NCBI RefSeq assembly: GCF_004348675.1
Contig: NZ_SMKN01000011.1
Span: forward strand, 1 to 64,000
Reading direction: 5' to 3'
Origin: Micromonospora sp. KC606
GTDB taxonomy: Bacteria > Actinomycetota > Actinomycetes > Mycobacteriales > Micromonosporaceae
DNA: 64,000 nucleotides
The notes beneath the pieces are model-generated. The model did not search any database. It was not told the DNA's origin and saw only the letters and a program-made list of their open reading frames with translations. Of this stretch, positions 9,155 to 18,639 are shown piece by piece (the stretch's first letter is position 1; each line of letters opens with the position of its first letter). A program made the position numbers and the translations under genes.

Positions 9155-9768
9155 CAGGACGCCACCCCCGCCCGCGACGCCAGCATGGCCGCCGGCGCGA
9201 CGTCCTCGACCGGCAGGCCACGACGAGCCGCGACCTGCTCCGGGGACTCGAGCCCCTTCAGGGCCGCCACGGTGGCGTGCACGATGTTGATCGGGTTCGA
9301 CGAGCCGAGGCTCTTGGAGAGCACGTCGTGGATACCCGCGCACTCCAGCACGGCACGCACCGGACCACCGGCGATGACACCCGTACCGGCCGATGCCGGC
9401 TTGAGCAGCACCACACCGGCGGCATCCTCGCCCTGCACCGGGTGCGGGATCGACTGGCCGATCCGCGGCACCTTGAAGAAGTGCTTCTTGGCCTCCTCGA
9501 CACCCTTGGCGATCGCCGCGGGCACCTCCTTGGCCTTTCCGTAGCCCACGCCGACGGTGCCGTCGCCGTCGCCCACGATCACCAGGGCGGTGAAGCTGAA
9601 ACGACGACCACCCTTCACGACCTTGGCGACACGGTTGATCGCGACGACCCGCTCGAGGTGCGGGGTCTTCTCGACGGGCGCGTTTCCGCGGCCGCCCTCA
9701 CGGCGGTTGTCGCGGCGACCACCCTCGTTGCCACCGGACCCGCCGCCACGGCGCTGTTGACCTGGCAT
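9154..9768 (-). CDS. rpsE: 30S ribosomal protein S5
   Basis: 204 aa. S5 contributes to decoding fidelity and the mRNA entry helicase. An N-terminal Gly/Arg/Asn-rich extension of ~35 residues precedes the double-stranded-RNA-binding fold ([20 protein letters not shown]) and the C-terminal domain ([23 protein letters not shown]). The wild-type-like KVVKGGRRF stretch shows no sign of spectinomycin-resistance deletions. It is coupled to rpmD by TGATG. Confidence 0.98.
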   Translation of the reverse strand: MPGQQRRGGGSGGNEGGRRDNRREGGRGNAPVEKTPHLERVVAINRVAKVVKGGRRFSFTALVIVGDGDGTVGVGYGKAKEVPAAIAKGVEEAKKHFFKVPRIGQSIPHPVQGEDAAGVVLLKPASAGTGVIAGGPVRAVLECAGIHDVLSKSLGSSNPINIVHATVAALKGLESPEQVAARRGLPVEDVAPAAMLASRAGVAS

Positions 9769-9801
9769 CAGCAGCCTTCCTTCTCTCTCGTGACGGGGTT
9801 T

Positions 9802-10191
9802 CTAGAACTCGAGCCCGGCTTCGCGGGCGGCGTCGGCGAGCGCGGCGACCCGCCCCGCGTACCGGTTGCCACCGCGGTCGAAGACGACCTTGGACACGCC
9901 GGCCGCCTTGGCCCGCTCGGCGAGCAGGGTACCGACCTTGCCGGCCAGGGCGCTCTTGTCGCCCTCCGCGCCGCGCAGCGAGGCGTCCAGGGTCGAGGCC
10001 GACGCCAGGGTGTGACCCTTGGTGTCGTCCACGATCTGGGCGACGATGTGCCGCAGGGAGCGGGTGACCACCAGGCGGGGGCGCTCGGCGGTGCCGCTGA
10101 CGTTCTTGCGGACCCGGAAGTGCCGGCGCGCACGCCCGACGGCACGCTTGGCGGCGACGCCGCGGCGGCGCTTGAGCAGCGTGGCGCTCAC
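9802..10191 (-). CDS. rplR: 50S ribosomal protein L18
   Basis: 129 aa. L18 binds 5S rRNA with L5 (rplE here). Core motifs are [17 protein letters not shown] and [23 protein letters not shown] split over the C-terminal half. It lies 33 nt upstream of rpsE and 67 nt downstream of rplF in the usual spc order. Confidence 0.98.
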   Translation of the reverse strand: MSATLLKRRRGVAAKRAVGRARRHFRVRKNVSGTAERPRLVVTRSLRHIVAQIVDDTKGHTLASASTLDASLRGAEGDKSALAGKVGTLLAERAKAAGVSKVVFDRGGNRYAGRVAALADAAREAGLEF

Positions 10192-10258
10192 TTCTTACCT
10201 GCCTTTCGAATGGCCTTGCAGCCGGCGGACGACCTCGCCATGGTGCTAGCGATCGCGG

Positions 10259-10801
10259 TCACTTCTTGCCCGCCTTTCCAGCCTTACGGCGGATGACCTC
10301 GCCCTGGTACTTCACGCCCTTGCCCTTGTAGGGCTCCGGCGGGCGGATCTTCCGGATGTTGGCGGCGACCTCGCCGACCTGCTGCTTGTCGATGCCGGCC
10401 ACGTGGAACAGCGTCGGCCTCTCCACCGTGAAGGTGATGCCGTCCGGGGCGGGCACCAGCACCGGGTGCGAGAACCCGAGCGCGAACTCGAGGTCCTTGC
10501 CCTTGGCGCTGACGCGGTAACCGGTGCCGGCGATCTCCAGGCTCTTACGGTAGCCCTCGGTCACCCCGACGATCATGTTGGCGACCAGGGTACGGCTCAG
10601 GCCGTGCAGCTCCTTGGCCTTGCGCTCGTCGTTGGGCCGGCTGACGTGCAGCTGGCCGTCCTCGCCCCGCTCCGCCGTGATCGGCTCCGCGAGCGTGTGG
10701 GACAGCTCGCCCTTGGGGCCCTTGACCTTGACGGTCTGGCCCTCGATCGTGATATCGACGCCGGCCGGTACCGGGATCGACTTACGTCCAATACGCGACA
10801 T
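10259..10801 (-). CDS. rplF: 50S ribosomal protein L6
   Basis: 180 aa. L6 binds 23S rRNA near the factor-binding site (sarcin-ricin loop). The start [15 protein letters not shown] at the ATG 10801 matches the family; upstream in-frame sequence has no similarity. It contains the two duplicated L6 domains and the C-terminal signature [17 protein letters not shown]. Spacing to rpsH is 16 nt. Confidence 0.98.
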   Translation of the reverse strand: MSRIGRKSIPVPAGVDITIEGQTVKVKGPKGELSHTLAEPITAERGEDGQLHVSRPNDERKAKELHGLSRTLVANMIVGVTEGYRKSLEIAGTGYRVSAKGKDLEFALGFSHPVLVPAPDGITFTVERPTLFHVAGIDKQQVGEVAANIRKIRPPEPYKGKGVKYQGEVIRRKAGKAGKK

Positions 10802-10817
10802 TTCTACCTGTCTCCCG

Positions 10818-11225
10818 TTACCAGACGAAGGCGAGGACTTCCCCGCCAACGCTCCGCTTGCGGGCCTGCCGGTCGGTGAGCAGCCCCTGGGACGTCGAAA
10901 TGATCGCCACGCCCAGCCCGCCGAGCACCCGCGGGAGCCCGTCCGACTTGGCGTACACCCGGAGACCGGGCTTGGACACACGCTTGATGCCGGCCAGGCT
11001 GCGCTCGCGGTTCTGGCCGTACTTCAGCTCGACGACCAGTCGCTTGCCGACGGCGCCCTCCTCGGGCTCCTCGACCAACCAGGTGGCGATGTAACCCTCG
11101 GACTTCAGGACCTCGGCGATGTTGGCCTTGATCTTGGAGTACGGCATCGTCACCCGGTCGTGGTACGCCTGGTTGGCGTTACGCAGACGCGTGAGCATGT
11201 CTGCGATCGGGTCGGTCATCGTCAT
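10818..11225 (-). CDS. rpsH: 30S ribosomal protein S8
   Basis: 135 aa from the ATG at 11225 ([20 protein letters not shown]). S8 binds helix 21 of 16S rRNA; in enterobacteria it represses the spc operon. The C-terminal signature [17 protein letters not shown] is present. An upstream in-frame ATG (11237) would add four residues, but homology starts at MTMTD. It lies between rpsN and rplF. Confidence 0.97.
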   Translation of the reverse strand: MTMTDPIADMLTRLRNANQAYHDRVTMPYSKIKANIAEVLKSEGYIATWLVEEPEEGAVGKRLVVELKYGQNRERSLAGIKRVSKPGLRVYAKSDGLPRVLGGLGVAIISTSQGLLTDRQARKRSVGGEVLAFVW

Positions 11226-11321
11226 GAAATTCGTCAACCTTTCTCGCCGGGGTTCCCCGGGCAGGGCCCGGGGCCTACGGCGAAGAGACAGTTCAGCTGA
11301 CGCGCGAAGCGCGCCGGGCTA

Positions 11322-11507
11322 TTACCAGGAAGCCTTGGACACGCCGGGCAGCTCACCGCGGTGGGCCATCTCCCGGATGCACACCCGGCAGAGACCGAAC
11401 TTGCGGTAGACCGCCTTCGGACGCCCGCACCGCTGGCAGCGGGTGTAGGCGCGAACCGAGAACTTCGGCTTCGCGGCCGCCTTGATGATCAGCGCCTTCT
11501 TGGCCAT
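11322..11507 (-). CDS. rpsZ: 30S ribosomal protein S14, zinc-binding type Z
   Basis: 61 aa. This is the short zinc form of S14, with CQRC and CRVC supplying four Cys ligands. Signature elements are [15 protein letters not shown] and [19 protein letters not shown]. This form is standard in the spc operon of Gram-positive bacteria; a second zinc-free copy elsewhere in the genome is common in actinobacteria. It lies 4 nt downstream of rplE. Confidence 0.97.
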   Translation of the reverse strand: MAKKALIIKAAAKPKFSVRAYTRCQRCGRPKAVYRKFGLCRVCIREMAHRGELPGVSKASW

Positions 11508-11511
11508 TCGC

Positions 11512-12081
11512 TCAGTTCTCCTTGAACGGGAAGCCCAGGAGCTTGAGCAGCGCCCGGCCCTCGTCGTCGGTCGTGGCGGTCGTGACCACCGTGATGTCCA
11601 TGCCCCGCTGGCGATCGATCTTGTCCTGGTCGATCTCGTGGAACACCGACTGCTCGGTCAGACCGAACGTGTAGTTGCCGTGCCCGTCGAGCTTGCGCCC
11701 GTCCAGGCCGCGGAAGTCACGGATACGCGGCAGCGCGATCGACAGCAGCCGGTCCAGGAACTCCCACATCCGGTCGCCGCGGAGGGTGACCTTCGCGCCG
11801 ATCGGCATGCCCTCGCGCAGCTTGAACTGCGCGATCGACTTGGTCGCGCGCCGCACCTGCGGCTTCTGGCCGGTGATGATGGCCAGGTCACGGACCGCGC
11901 CGTCGATCAGCTTGGCGTCGCGAGCAGCCTCGCCGACACCCATGTTGACGACGATCTTGACCAGCCGCGGAACCTGCATGGGGTTCGCGAAGCTGTGCTG
12001 CTTCTGCAGCTCGGCCACGATCTCGTTACGGTACCGCTCCTTGAGGCGCGGCATGGTCTTGGTTTCGATAGCCGTGGTCAT
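11512..12081 (-). CDS. rplE: 50S ribosomal protein L5
   Basis: 189 aa. L5 binds 5S rRNA and forms the B1b bridge to S13. Motifs include [41 protein letters not shown] and the C-terminal [16 protein letters not shown] chose the ATG at 12081, preceded by AAGGA and overlapping the rplX stop (TGATG); a GTG codon directly before it (12084) is an alternative. Confidence 0.97.
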   Translation of the reverse strand: MTTAIETKTMPRLKERYRNEIVAELQKQHSFANPMQVPRLVKIVVNMGVGEAARDAKLIDGAVRDLAIITGQKPQVRRATKSIAQFKLREGMPIGAKVTLRGDRMWEFLDRLLSIALPRIRDFRGLDGRKLDGHGNYTFGLTEQSVFHEIDQDKIDRQRGMDITVVTTATTDDEGRALLKLLGFPFKEN

Positions 12082-12401
12082 CACAGGTCCTTACCGGTGC
12101 TACGCGCGATGCGGACCTTCTGGCCGTTCTCGTCGAACCGGTACCCGACGCGGGTCGGGTTCCCGTCGGAGTCCAGGACCTGCACGTTGGAGACGTGGAT
12201 CGGGGCCTCCTGGGTGACGATGCCACCGGTCTTGGCGCCACGCTGGGTGGTGCTGATACGGGTGTGCTTCTTGACCCGGTTCACGCCCTCGACCAGGATC
12301 TTGTCCTGCCGCGGGTAGGCCGCGATGACCTTACCCTTGGCGCCCTTGTCCTTGCCGGCGATGACGACGACCGTGTCGCCCTTCTTGACCTTCACGGTCA
12401 C
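12081..12401 (-). CDS. rplX: 50S ribosomal protein L24
   Basis: 106 aa. L24 is an assembly initiator protein with a KOW motif at the N-terminus ([20 protein letters not shown]). I chose the GTG at 12401 because it forms a GTGA overlap with the rplN stop; a second GTG two codons later (12395, MKVKKGD) has slightly better spacing from GGAGG and is equally possible. It is coupled to rplE. Confidence 0.96.
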   Translation of the reverse strand: MTVKVKKGDTVVVIAGKDKGAKGKVIAAYPRQDKILVEGVNRVKKHTRISTTQRGAKTGGIVTQEAPIHVSNVQVLDSDGNPTRVGYRFDENGQKVRIARSTGKDL

Positions 12402-12766
12402 AACACCTCCGGCGCGAGAGAGATGATCTTCATGAACCGCTTGTCCCGCAGCTCGCGGCCGACGGGGCCGAAGATACGGGTACCGCGCGGGTCCCCGCCG
12501 TCCTTGATGATGACGGCGGCGTTCTCGTCGAAGCGGATGTACGAGCCGTCCGGCCGCCGCTTCTCCTTGGCGGTGCGGACGACGACGGCCTTGACGACGT
12601 CGCCCTTCTTCACACCGGCACCCGGGATCGCGTCCTTGACCGTGGCCACGATGACGTCGCCGATGCTCGCGTAGCGCCGACCGGAGCCACCGAGAACCCG
12701 GATGCACAGGATCTCCCGGGCACCCGTGTTGTCGGCGACGCGCAGTCGCGACTCCTGCTGAATCAC
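12398..12766 (-). CDS. rplN: 50S ribosomal protein L14
   Basis: 122 aa, the exact family length. L14 takes part in the B8 intersubunit bridge and binds the silencing factor RsfS in other bacteria. Sequence [20 protein letters not shown] and [20 protein letters not shown] are diagnostic. It is the first gene of the spc operon. A 100-nt spacer with a hairpin separates it from rpsQ. Confidence 0.98.
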   Translation of the reverse strand: MIQQESRLRVADNTGAREILCIRVLGGSGRRYASIGDVIVATVKDAIPGAGVKKGDVVKAVVVRTAKEKRRPDGSYIRFDENAAVIIKDGGDPRGTRIFGPVGRELRDKRFMKIISLAPEVL

Positions 12767-12790
12767 GTCTATCTCCTATGTCTGCCGGTT

Positions 12791-12817
12791 CTCCGGCCGC
12801 CTGTGGGGCGGCCGGAG
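12791..12817 (-). terminator. Hairpin between the S10 and spc operons
   Basis: Perfect 11-bp stem (12791-12801 with 12807-12817) with a 5-nt loop in the rpsQ-rplN spacer, where the S10 operon ends in many bacteria. No U-tract follows. Confidence 0.55.
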
Positions 12818-12865
12818 CCTGGCGGAACCTGCGCCCGACCGATACCGGCCGAGCTCGAGCCTTCG

Positions 12866-13144
12866 CTACTTGGCCTTCTCGAGGATCTCCACGAGCCGCC
12901 ACCGCTTGGTGGCGGAGAGCGGCCGGGTCTCCATGATCAGGACCCGGTCGCCGATGCCGGCCGAGTTCTGCTCGTCGTGCACCTTCAGCTTCCTGGTCCG
13001 GCGCATGATCTTGCCGTACAGCGCGTGCTTGACCCGGTCCTCGACCTCGACCACGACGGTCTTTTCCATCTTGTCGCTGACCACCAGGCCCTCACGGACC
13101 TTGCGGCGAGCCCGCACGGTGGCGGTGGTGTTCTCGTCGGTCAT
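12866..13144 (-). CDS. rpsQ: 30S ribosomal protein S17
   Basis: 92 aa. S17 is an early-assembly OB-fold protein of the 30S subunit. Core: [37 protein letters not shown] and [16 protein letters not shown]. Its start overlaps the rpmC stop by 4 nt. It is the last gene of the S10 operon. Confidence 0.98.
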   Translation of the reverse strand: MTDENTTATVRARRKVREGLVVSDKMEKTVVVEVEDRVKHALYGKIMRRTRKLKVHDEQNSAGIGDRVLIMETRPLSATKRWRLVEILEKAK

Positions 13145-13377
13145 GATGCAGTCACCTCAGTCGGCGCGGCCGAGAGACCCAGCTCGCGCTCACGCATGAT
13201 CGTGTAGATCCGGGCGATCTCCCGACGGATGACCTGCAGCCGCCGGTTGTTGTCCAGCTGCCCGGTTGCAGCCTGCACGCGGAGATTGAACAGCTCCGCC
13301 TTGGCCTCGCGCAGCTTCGTGACCAGCTCCTCCTCGGAGAGCTCACGCAGCTCGGAAGGCTTGACGCCCGCTGCCAT
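13141..13377 (-). CDS. rpmC: 50S ribosomal protein L29
   Basis: 78 aa. L29 is a helical-hairpin protein at the tunnel exit and part of the docking site for SRP and trigger factor. Sequence [17 protein letters not shown] and the [15 protein letters not shown] helix are typical. Coupled on both sides: TGATG with rplP and a 4-nt overlap with rpsQ. Confidence 0.97.
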   Translation of the reverse strand: MAAGVKPSELRELSEEELVTKLREAKAELFNLRVQAATGQLDNNRRLQVIRREIARIYTIMRERELGLSAAPTEVTAS

Positions 13378-13802
13378 CAGGATTCACCCACTTCGCGCGT
13401 CACAATGCGGCACTTCATCGGGAGCTTGTGGATCGCGCGACGCATCGCCTCTCGCGCGATCTGCTCGTTGGGGAAGGACATCTCGAAGAGAACCCGCCCC
13501 GGCTTGACATTGGCGACCCACCACTCGGGCGAGCCCTTACCGGAACCCATCCGGGTTTCCGCCGGCTTCTTGGTCAGGGCCTGGTCCGGGAAGATCGTGA
13601 TCCAGACCTTGCCGCCACGCTTGATGTGGCGGGTCATCGCGATACGCGCCGACTCGATCTGGCGGTTGGTCACGTACGCCGGCTCGAGAGCCTGGATCCC
13701 GAACTCGCCGAACACCACCCGGTTACCACCCTTGGACGCGCCGCTGCGGTCCGGGTGGTGCGGCTTGCGGAAGCCCTTCGGGGGCTTGCGCGGCATCAGC
13801 AT
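13377..13802 (-). CDS. rplP: 50S ribosomal protein L16
   Basis: 141 aa. L16 organises the A-site finger region. The sequence [19 protein letters not shown] aligns with the common MLIPRRVKHRKQHHP start, so I kept the first ATG (13802); the ATG two codons later is possible. Signature: [33 protein letters not shown]. It follows rpsC by 3 nt. Confidence 0.97.
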
Positions 13803-13805
13803 CTG

Positions 13806-14690
13806 TCAGCCCTCCTGCTGCGTTTCTGCCGGCTGAGTGTCGGCCGGAGCGGACGCGGCCGCGGCGACAGCACCGCTGTCGACCGGCTCGCCGCTCGGCG
13901 TCTCGGCCTGCTGCGCGATGGTGGTCGCAGCAGCCCGGCCAGCCTCGGTGCCACCGGCGGTCGTGCCGGACGAACCCGACCGGCCACGGCGCGGCCGCTC
14001 GGGGCGGTCGCCGCGGTCACGGCGCGGGCGGGACGGACCGGCCTCGGCCGGAGCCTCCCGGCCCGGGACGGCGTCGCCCTTGTAGATCCAGACCTTCACG
14101 CCGATCCGGCCGAAGGTGGTACGGGCCTCGAAGAAGCCGTACTCGATGTTGGCCCGCAGCGTGTGCAGCGGAACCCGGCCCTCGCGGTAGAACTCCGTCC
14201 GGCTCATCTCGGCGCCGCCGAGGCGACCCGAGACCTGAACCCGGATGCCCTTGCAGACCGGGTTCTTCATCGCCGACTGCATCGCCTTGCGCATCGCCCG
14301 ACGGAAGCTGACCCGGCTGGAGAGCTGCTCGGCGACGCCCTGGGCGACCAGCTGCGCGTCCGACTCGGGGTTCTTCACCTCGATGATGTTCAGCTGGACC
14401 TGCTTGCCGGTGAGCTTCTCCAGCTCACCGCGGATCCGGTCGGCCTCCGCACCCTTACGGCCGATGACGATGCCCGGCCGGGCGGTGTGGATGTCCACGC
14501 GGACGCGGTCCCGGGTGCGCTCGATGTCGACCTTGGAGATGCCGGCACGCTCGAGCCCCTTGGACATCATCCGGCGAATCTTGACGTCCTCGCCGATGTA
14601 GTCCTTGTAGAGCTTGTCCGCGAACCAGCGGGACTTCCAGTCGGTCGAGATGCCGAGCCGGAACCCAGTGGGGTGAACCTTCTGACCCAT
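13806..14690 (-). CDS. rpsC: 30S ribosomal protein S3 with long C-terminal tail
   Basis: 294 aa. S3 lies at the mRNA entry tunnel and has helicase activity with S4 and S5. The start [14 protein letters not shown], the KH domain ([22 protein letters not shown]) and the C-terminal domain are standard. After about residue 225 there is a low-complexity Ala/Glu/Arg/Thr tail of ~70 residues, longer than in E. coli (233 aa); such tails are usual in actinobacteria. It overlaps the rplV stop (TAATG). Confidence 0.97.
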   Translation of the reverse strand: MGQKVHPTGFRLGISTDWKSRWFADKLYKDYIGEDVKIRRMMSKGLERAGISKVDIERTRDRVRVDIHTARPGIVIGRKGAEADRIRGELEKLTGKQVQLNIIEVKNPESDAQLVAQGVAEQLSSRVSFRRAMRKAMQSAMKNPVCKGIRVQVSGRLGGAEMSRTEFYREGRVPLHTLRANIEYGFFEARTTFGRIGVKVWIYKGDAVPGREAPAEAGPSRPRRDRGDRPERPRRGRSGSSGTTAGGTEAGRAAATTIAQQAETPSGEPVDSGAVAAAASAPADTQPAETQQEG

Positions 14691-15145
14691 TACTCGGCAC
14701 CCTCCGTCGTGCTCTGCCCATCAGCCGGCTCGGCCTTCTTCGCCAGCTCGGCCTTCTTCGCCGACTTCTTCGGCGCGGCCGGCGCGACCGCCTCGACCGC
14801 CACGGTGATGTGGCAGGTGCGCTTGCGGATCCGGTAGGCCCGGCCCTGCGCCCGCGGCCGGAACCGCTTCATGGTCGGGCCCTCGTCGACGAACGCCTCG
14901 CTGACGAGCAGCGCGTCGGGGTCCAGCCGCTCGTTGTTCTCCGCGTTGGCGATCGCGCTCGCGAGCACCTTGTACACCTGCTCGCTCGCAGCCTGCGGCG
15001 CGAACTGCAGCACCGTGAGCGCCTCCTTCGCGGGCAGGCCGCGGACGAGGTTGACCACCCGGCGCGCCTTCATCGGCGAGATGCGCACGTGCCGCGCAAC
15101 CGCCCGCGCGCCCGGAAGCACCGGAGCGTCGCCCTTTCCTGGCAT
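14690..15145 (-). CDS. rplV: 50S ribosomal protein L22 with C-terminal extension
   Basis: 151 aa. L22 lines the exit tunnel, and its beta hairpin contacts the macrolide site. The core ([20 protein letters not shown], then [15 protein letters not shown] near residue 95) is intact. A Lys/Ala/Glu-rich tail of ~35 residues extends the protein beyond the usual ~115 aa. It is coupled to rpsC by TAATG. Confidence 0.97.
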   Translation of the reverse strand: MPGKGDAPVLPGARAVARHVRISPMKARRVVNLVRGLPAKEALTVLQFAPQAASEQVYKVLASAIANAENNERLDPDALLVSEAFVDEGPTMKRFRPRAQGRAYRIRKRTCHITVAVEAVAPAAPKKSAKKAELAKKAEPADGQSTTEGAE

Positions 15146-15185
15146 CGCTGTAACCCCTTGTTCCTCTATCCGTATGCCCGCGGCG

Positions 15186-15467
15186 TCAGCGCCGGCGGCT
15201 CTTCCGGTCGTCCTTCTCGTGACCCTTGAACGTGCGGGTCAGCGCGAACTCGCCGAGCTTGTGCCCGACCATGGCCTCGGTCACGAACACCGGGACGTGC
15301 TTGCGTCCGTCGTGCACGGCGATCGTGTGCCCCAGCATCTCGGGGATGATCGTCGAGCGCCGCGACCAGGTCTTGATGACGTTCTTCGAGCCCTTGTCGT
15401 TCTGCGTCTCCACCTTCTTGAGCAGGTGGTCGTCGATGAACGGGCCCTTCTTCAGGCTGCGAGGCAT
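15186..15467 (-). CDS. rpsS: 30S ribosomal protein S19
   Basis: 93 aa, the usual length. S19 sits in the 30S head near S13 and contacts the A site. Sequence [39 protein letters not shown] and [18 protein letters not shown] is diagnostic. It lies 12 nt after rplB and 40 nt before rplV. Confidence 0.98.
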   Translation of the reverse strand: MPRSLKKGPFIDDHLLKKVETQNDKGSKNVIKTWSRRSTIIPEMLGHTIAVHDGRKHVPVFVTEAMVGHKLGEFALTRTFKGHEKDDRKSRRR

Positions 15468-15479
15468 GCTCTATCTCCC

Positions 15480-16319
15480 TCAGCCGCGCTTACGCGTGGC
15501 GTAACGGCGGCGGACGATCAGCCGGTCGCTCGGCTGGCCCTTACGACGGGTGCGGCCCTCGGGCTTACCCTGCGGGTTGACCGGGTGGCGACCACCGGAG
15601 GTCTTACCCTCACCACCACCGTGCGGGTGGTCCACCGGGTTCATCGCGACACCACGGACGGTCGGGCGCTTGCCCTTCCACCGCATCCGGCCGGCCTTAC
15701 CCCAGTTGATGTTCGACTGGTCGGCGTTGCCGATCTCGCCGATGCTCGCGCGGCACCGCACGTCGACCCGCCGGATCTCACCGGACGGCATGCGCAGGGT
15801 CGCGTACGCGCCCTCACGGCCGAGCAGCTGGATGCCGACGCCGGCCGAGCGGGCCAGCTTGGCGCCGCCGCCCGGACGAAGCTCCACGTTGTGGATCGTC
15901 GTACCGACCGGGATGTTGCGCAGCGGCAGGTTGTTGCCCGGCTTGATGTCCGCGCCCGGGCCCGACTCGACCGCGTCGCCCTGCTTCAGGTCCTTCGGCG
16001 CGATGATGTAGCGCTTCTCGCCGTCGGCGTAGTGCAGCAGCGCGATGCGCGCGGTGCGGTTCGGGTCGTACTCGATGTGTGCGACCTTCGCCGGCACGCC
16101 GTCCTTGTCGACCCGCTTGAAGTCGATCAGACGGTACTGCCGCTTGTGCCCGCCACCGTGGTGCCGGGTGGTGATCCGGCCGTGGGCGTTGCGACCGCCC
16201 TTCTTCGGCAGCGGAGCCAGCAGGGACTTCTCCGGCGTCGACCGGGTGATCTCGGCGAAGTCGGCGACGCTGGAGCCACGCCGGCCCGGCGTCGTCGGCT
16301 TGTACTTACGGATAGCCAT
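15480..16319 (-). CDS. rplB: 50S ribosomal protein L2
   Basis: 279 aa. L2 is needed for subunit association and peptidyl transferase assembly. The conserved peptide [16 protein letters not shown] is at about residues 222-237 and includes the essential His. The Arg/Lys-rich C-terminus ends [10 protein letters not shown]. Standard S10-operon position between rplW and rpsS. Confidence 0.98.
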   Translation of the reverse strand: MAIRKYKPTTPGRRGSSVADFAEITRSTPEKSLLAPLPKKGGRNAHGRITTRHHGGGHKRQYRLIDFKRVDKDGVPAKVAHIEYDPNRTARIALLHYADGEKRYIIAPKDLKQGDAVESGPGADIKPGNNLPLRNIPVGTTIHNVELRPGGGAKLARSAGVGIQLLGREGAYATLRMPSGEIRRVDVRCRASIGEIGNADQSNINWGKAGRMRWKGKRPTVRGVAMNPVDHPHGGGEGKTSGGRHPVNPQGKPEGRTRRKGQPSDRLIVRRRYATRKRG

Positions 16320-16331
16320 TGTCTACACCCC

Positions 16332-16634
16332 TCAGCTGACCGGGCCGCCGAAGGCCTCGATACGGTCACCGTCAGCCAGCTTCACGATCGCCCGCTTGGT
16401 GGCCTTACGCTGGCCGAACCCGGTCTTGGTCCGCTTGCGCTTGCCCTGGCGGTTGAGCGTGTTGACCGTCAGGACGCGGACGTTGAAGATCTGCTGGATA
16501 GCGATCTTGATCTCGGTCTTGTTCGCGTCCGGGTGCACCAGGAAGGTGTACCAGTTCCGGTTCAGCTCGCTGTAGCTCTTCTCCGAGACGACCGGCGCGA
16601 CGATGACGTCCCGCGGGTCGGCGATCGTGCTCAC
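16332..16634 (-). CDS. rplW: 50S ribosomal protein L23
   Basis: 100 aa. L23 is at the tunnel exit and is the main contact for trigger factor and SRP. Core elements: [34 protein letters not shown] and [17 protein letters not shown]. It overlaps the rplD stop by 4 nt. Confidence 0.98.
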   Translation of the reverse strand: MSTIADPRDVIVAPVVSEKSYSELNRNWYTFLVHPDANKTEIKIAIQQIFNVRVLTVNTLNRQGKRKRTKTGFGQRKATKRAIVKLADGDRIEAFGGPVS

Positions 16635-17308
16635 TTGCCACCCTCCTCGGTGGTCTCGGCGGGCTCAGCCGCCCGGCCGACTACCGTCGGCAGCCCCAGG
16701 AACTCGTCCAGGGCTTCCTTGGTGAAGACCACGTCGTCGGCCACCAGCACGTCGTACGTGTTGAGCTGGCTGGCCTCGATCAGGTGCACCCGCGGCTCGT
16801 TGCGCAGCGACACCCAGTTCAGCTCGTCGGTGCTGCTCAGCACGACCAGGACGCGCCGGGCGTCGGTCAGCTTCGCCAGCGTGGCCAACGCGGCCTTGGT
16901 CGACGGCTTCTCGCCCGAGACGAACGCCTCGACGACGTGCACCTGGCCGGCGCGCGCCCGGTCGGAGAGGGCGCCACGCAGGGCGGCGGCCTTCATCTTC
17001 TTCGGGGTCCGCTGGCTGTAGTCGCGCGGGACCGGACCGTGCACCACGCCACCGCCGGCGAACTGCGGCGCGCGGATCGAGCCCTGACGGGCCCGGCCGG
17101 TGCCCTTCTGCTTGTACGGCTTCTTGCCGCCACCGGCGACCTCGCCGCGGGTCTTGACCTTGTGCGTGCCCTGCCGGGCCGCCGCGAGCTGAGCCACCAC
17201 GACCTGGTGCATCAACGCGATGTTTGCCTGGACGTCGAAGATGTCGGCGGGCAGCTCGACGGAGCCGGCCTTGTCGCCTTCGACGTTGCGGACGTCAACG
17301 GTGGTCAC
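16631..17308 (-). CDS. rplD: 50S ribosomal protein L4
   Basis: 225 aa. L4 has a tunnel-lining loop ([20 protein letters not shown]) and a globular domain ([20 protein letters not shown]). In proteobacteria it also represses the S10 operon; whether that holds here is unknown, but the rpsJ leader is long and structured. It overlaps rplC at the start and rplW at the end, each by 4 nt. Confidence 0.98.
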   Translation of the reverse strand: MTTVDVRNVEGDKAGSVELPADIFDVQANIALMHQVVVAQLAAARQGTHKVKTRGEVAGGGKKPYKQKGTGRARQGSIRAPQFAGGGVVHGPVPRDYSQRTPKKMKAAALRGALSDRARAGQVHVVEAFVSGEKPSTKAALATLAKLTDARRVLVVLSSTDELNWVSLRNEPRVHLIEASQLNTYDVLVADDVVFTKEALDEFLGLPTVVGRAAEPAETTEEGGK

Positions 17309-17964
17309 TTGGCCGCACCGCCCTTCTTCGCCTTGGCCGCGGTACGGACCAGGACCAGTGCCCCCTTGGGGCCGGGAATGGCACCGCGGACGAGCAGGAG
17401 GTTGTTCTCGGTGTCCACCGCCTGGACGGTCAGGTTCTGGACGGTGTAACGCACGCCGCCCATCCGACCGGCCATCCGGGTGCCCTTGAAGACGCGACCC
17501 GGGGTGGCGCAGGCGCCGATGGAGCCCGGCGAGCGGTGCTTGCGCTCCACACCGTGGCTGGCGCGCAGACCGTGGAAGCCGTGCCGCTTCATCGGGCCGG
17601 CATAGCCCTTGCCCTTGGTCTTGCCGGTGACGTCGATGACGACGCCCGCCGGGAACTCCTCGACCGTGACCTCCTGGCCCGGCGAGTAGTCCGTGGCGTC
17701 GATGGTGCGCAGCTCGACGATGTGCCGGCGCGGCGCCACGTCTGCCTTCGCGTAGTGCCCGCTGATCGGCTTCTTGACCTTGCGCGGGTCGATCGTGCCG
17801 TAGGCGAGCTGGATGGCGGAGTACCCGTCCTTCTCGGCGCTACGAACCTGGCTGACGACGCACGGGCCGGCCTGCACCACGGTCACGGGAACAACCTTGT
17901 TGTTGTCCCAGACCTGGGTCATGCCGAGCTTGGCGCCCAGGATCCCCTTGACTTGCCTGTCCAT
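17305..17964 (-). CDS. rplC: 50S ribosomal protein L3
   Basis: 219 aa. L3 reaches towards the peptidyl transferase centre. Sequence [36 protein letters not shown] and [15 protein letters not shown] identifies it. It lies 11 nt after rpsJ and overlaps rplD by 4 nt. Confidence 0.98.
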   Translation of the reverse strand: MDRQVKGILGAKLGMTQVWDNNKVVPVTVVQAGPCVVSQVRSAEKDGYSAIQLAYGTIDPRKVKKPISGHYAKADVAPRRHIVELRTIDATDYSPGQEVTVEEFPAGVVIDVTGKTKGKGYAGPMKRHGFHGLRASHGVERKHRSPGSIGACATPGRVFKGTRMAGRMGGVRYTVQNLTVQAVDTENNLLLVRGAIPGPKGALVLVRTAAKAKKGGAAK

Positions 17965-17975
17965 CTGTCCGGTCC

Positions 17976-18284
17976 CTACAGCTTGATCTCGATGTCGACG
18001 CCAGCCGGCAGGTCGAGGCGCATGAGCGAGTCGACCGTCTTCGGGGTCGGGTCGATGATGTCGATCAGCCGCTTGTGCGTGCGCATCTCGAAGTGCTCGC
18101 GCGAGTCCTTGTACTTGTGCGGCGAGCGGATAACGCAGAAACGGTTGATCTCCGTGGGCAGCGGCACCGGCCCTGCGACCTGCGCCCCGGTACGCGTCAC
18201 CGTCTCGACGATCTTCCGAGCCGAGGAGTCGACGACCTCGTGGTCATAGGCCTTGAGCCGGATGCGGATCTTCTGTCCCGCCAT
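17976..18284 (-). CDS. rpsJ: 30S ribosomal protein S10
   Basis: 102 aa, the usual length. S10 (NusE) is a 30S head protein and a component of NusB-dependent antitermination complexes. Sequence [39 protein letters not shown] and [19 protein letters not shown] is diagnostic. It is the first gene of the S10 operon, preceded by a 355-nt leader/promoter region with hairpins and a 20-nt motif shared with the rpsL leader. Confidence 0.98.
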
Positions 18285-18327
18285 GGTGGCTTCTGTTCCT
18301 TCTCTCGATGCCGCTGTGTTGCGGGCA

Positions 18328-18347
18328 CCTGTACCGGCTGGTACAGG
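18328..18347 (-). promoter_or_regulatory. S10 leader hairpin
   Basis: CCTGTACC-GGCT-GGTACAGG, an 8-bp perfect stem ending 44 nt upstream of the rpsJ start codon. It is a candidate autoregulatory element of the S10 operon. Confidence 0.45.
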
Positions 18348-18362
18348 CCCACTTCGCCGACC

Positions 18363-18382
18363 CCCGCGGTCGGGCGTGTCGC
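18363..18382 (-). promoter_or_regulatory. 20-nt leader motif, copy 1 (rpsJ)
   Basis: Transcript sequence GCGACACGCCCGACCGCGGG, identical to 23188-23207 in the rpsL leader. With the preceding bases it forms a small GGGCG/CGCCC stem-loop in both places. Confidence 0.6.
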
Positions 18383-18483
18383 GCCCTCGGACCAGGCTCC
18401 GCCCCGGGACTCCGGAGCGACTCTCCTGACCGCGCGGTGGGTCAAGGCGCCGATCGCATCACAGCGATCTGGACGCCGTGCGA

Positions 18484-18516
18484 GGGTGGTTGATCACCAG
18501 GGGTGATCAACCACCC
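18484..18516 (-). terminator. 15-bp hairpin after tuf
   Basis: Perfect 15-bp stem (18484-18498 with 18502-18516) with a 3-nt loop, ~120 nt after the tuf stop. It is less GC-rich than the other hairpins (centre TGATCA). It is the probable end of the str operon transcript. Confidence 0.65.
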
Positions 18517-18639
18517 TACGCGCGACTGTTGGTCTTCCCGGAGGTCCAGCGTGCACCGGACGCGGGCGACTAACCGTCGTTACGCAACCTGACTAGTATG
18601 CCGCACGACCGGCGGCAACGCTAATCGGGGTTACCCAGT

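Larger units (their letters stand above)
18285..18639. other. tuf-rpsJ intergenic region and S10 leader
   Basis: 355 nt without a gene. From the tuf side it contains a CATACT/TACTAG -10-like stretch (around 18592-18602), the 15-bp hairpin at 18484-18516, a TTGACC -35-like box (18440-18445) without a good -10, the shared motif (18363-18382) and a hairpin at 18328-18347 just before the S10 ribosome binding site. The actual start site cannot be fixed by eye. Confidence 0.6.

Noticed and set aside
18422..18445. TTGACC box as the rpsJ promoter
   Set aside because: The -35 is good, but no TAxxxT hexamer lies 16-19 nt downstream.
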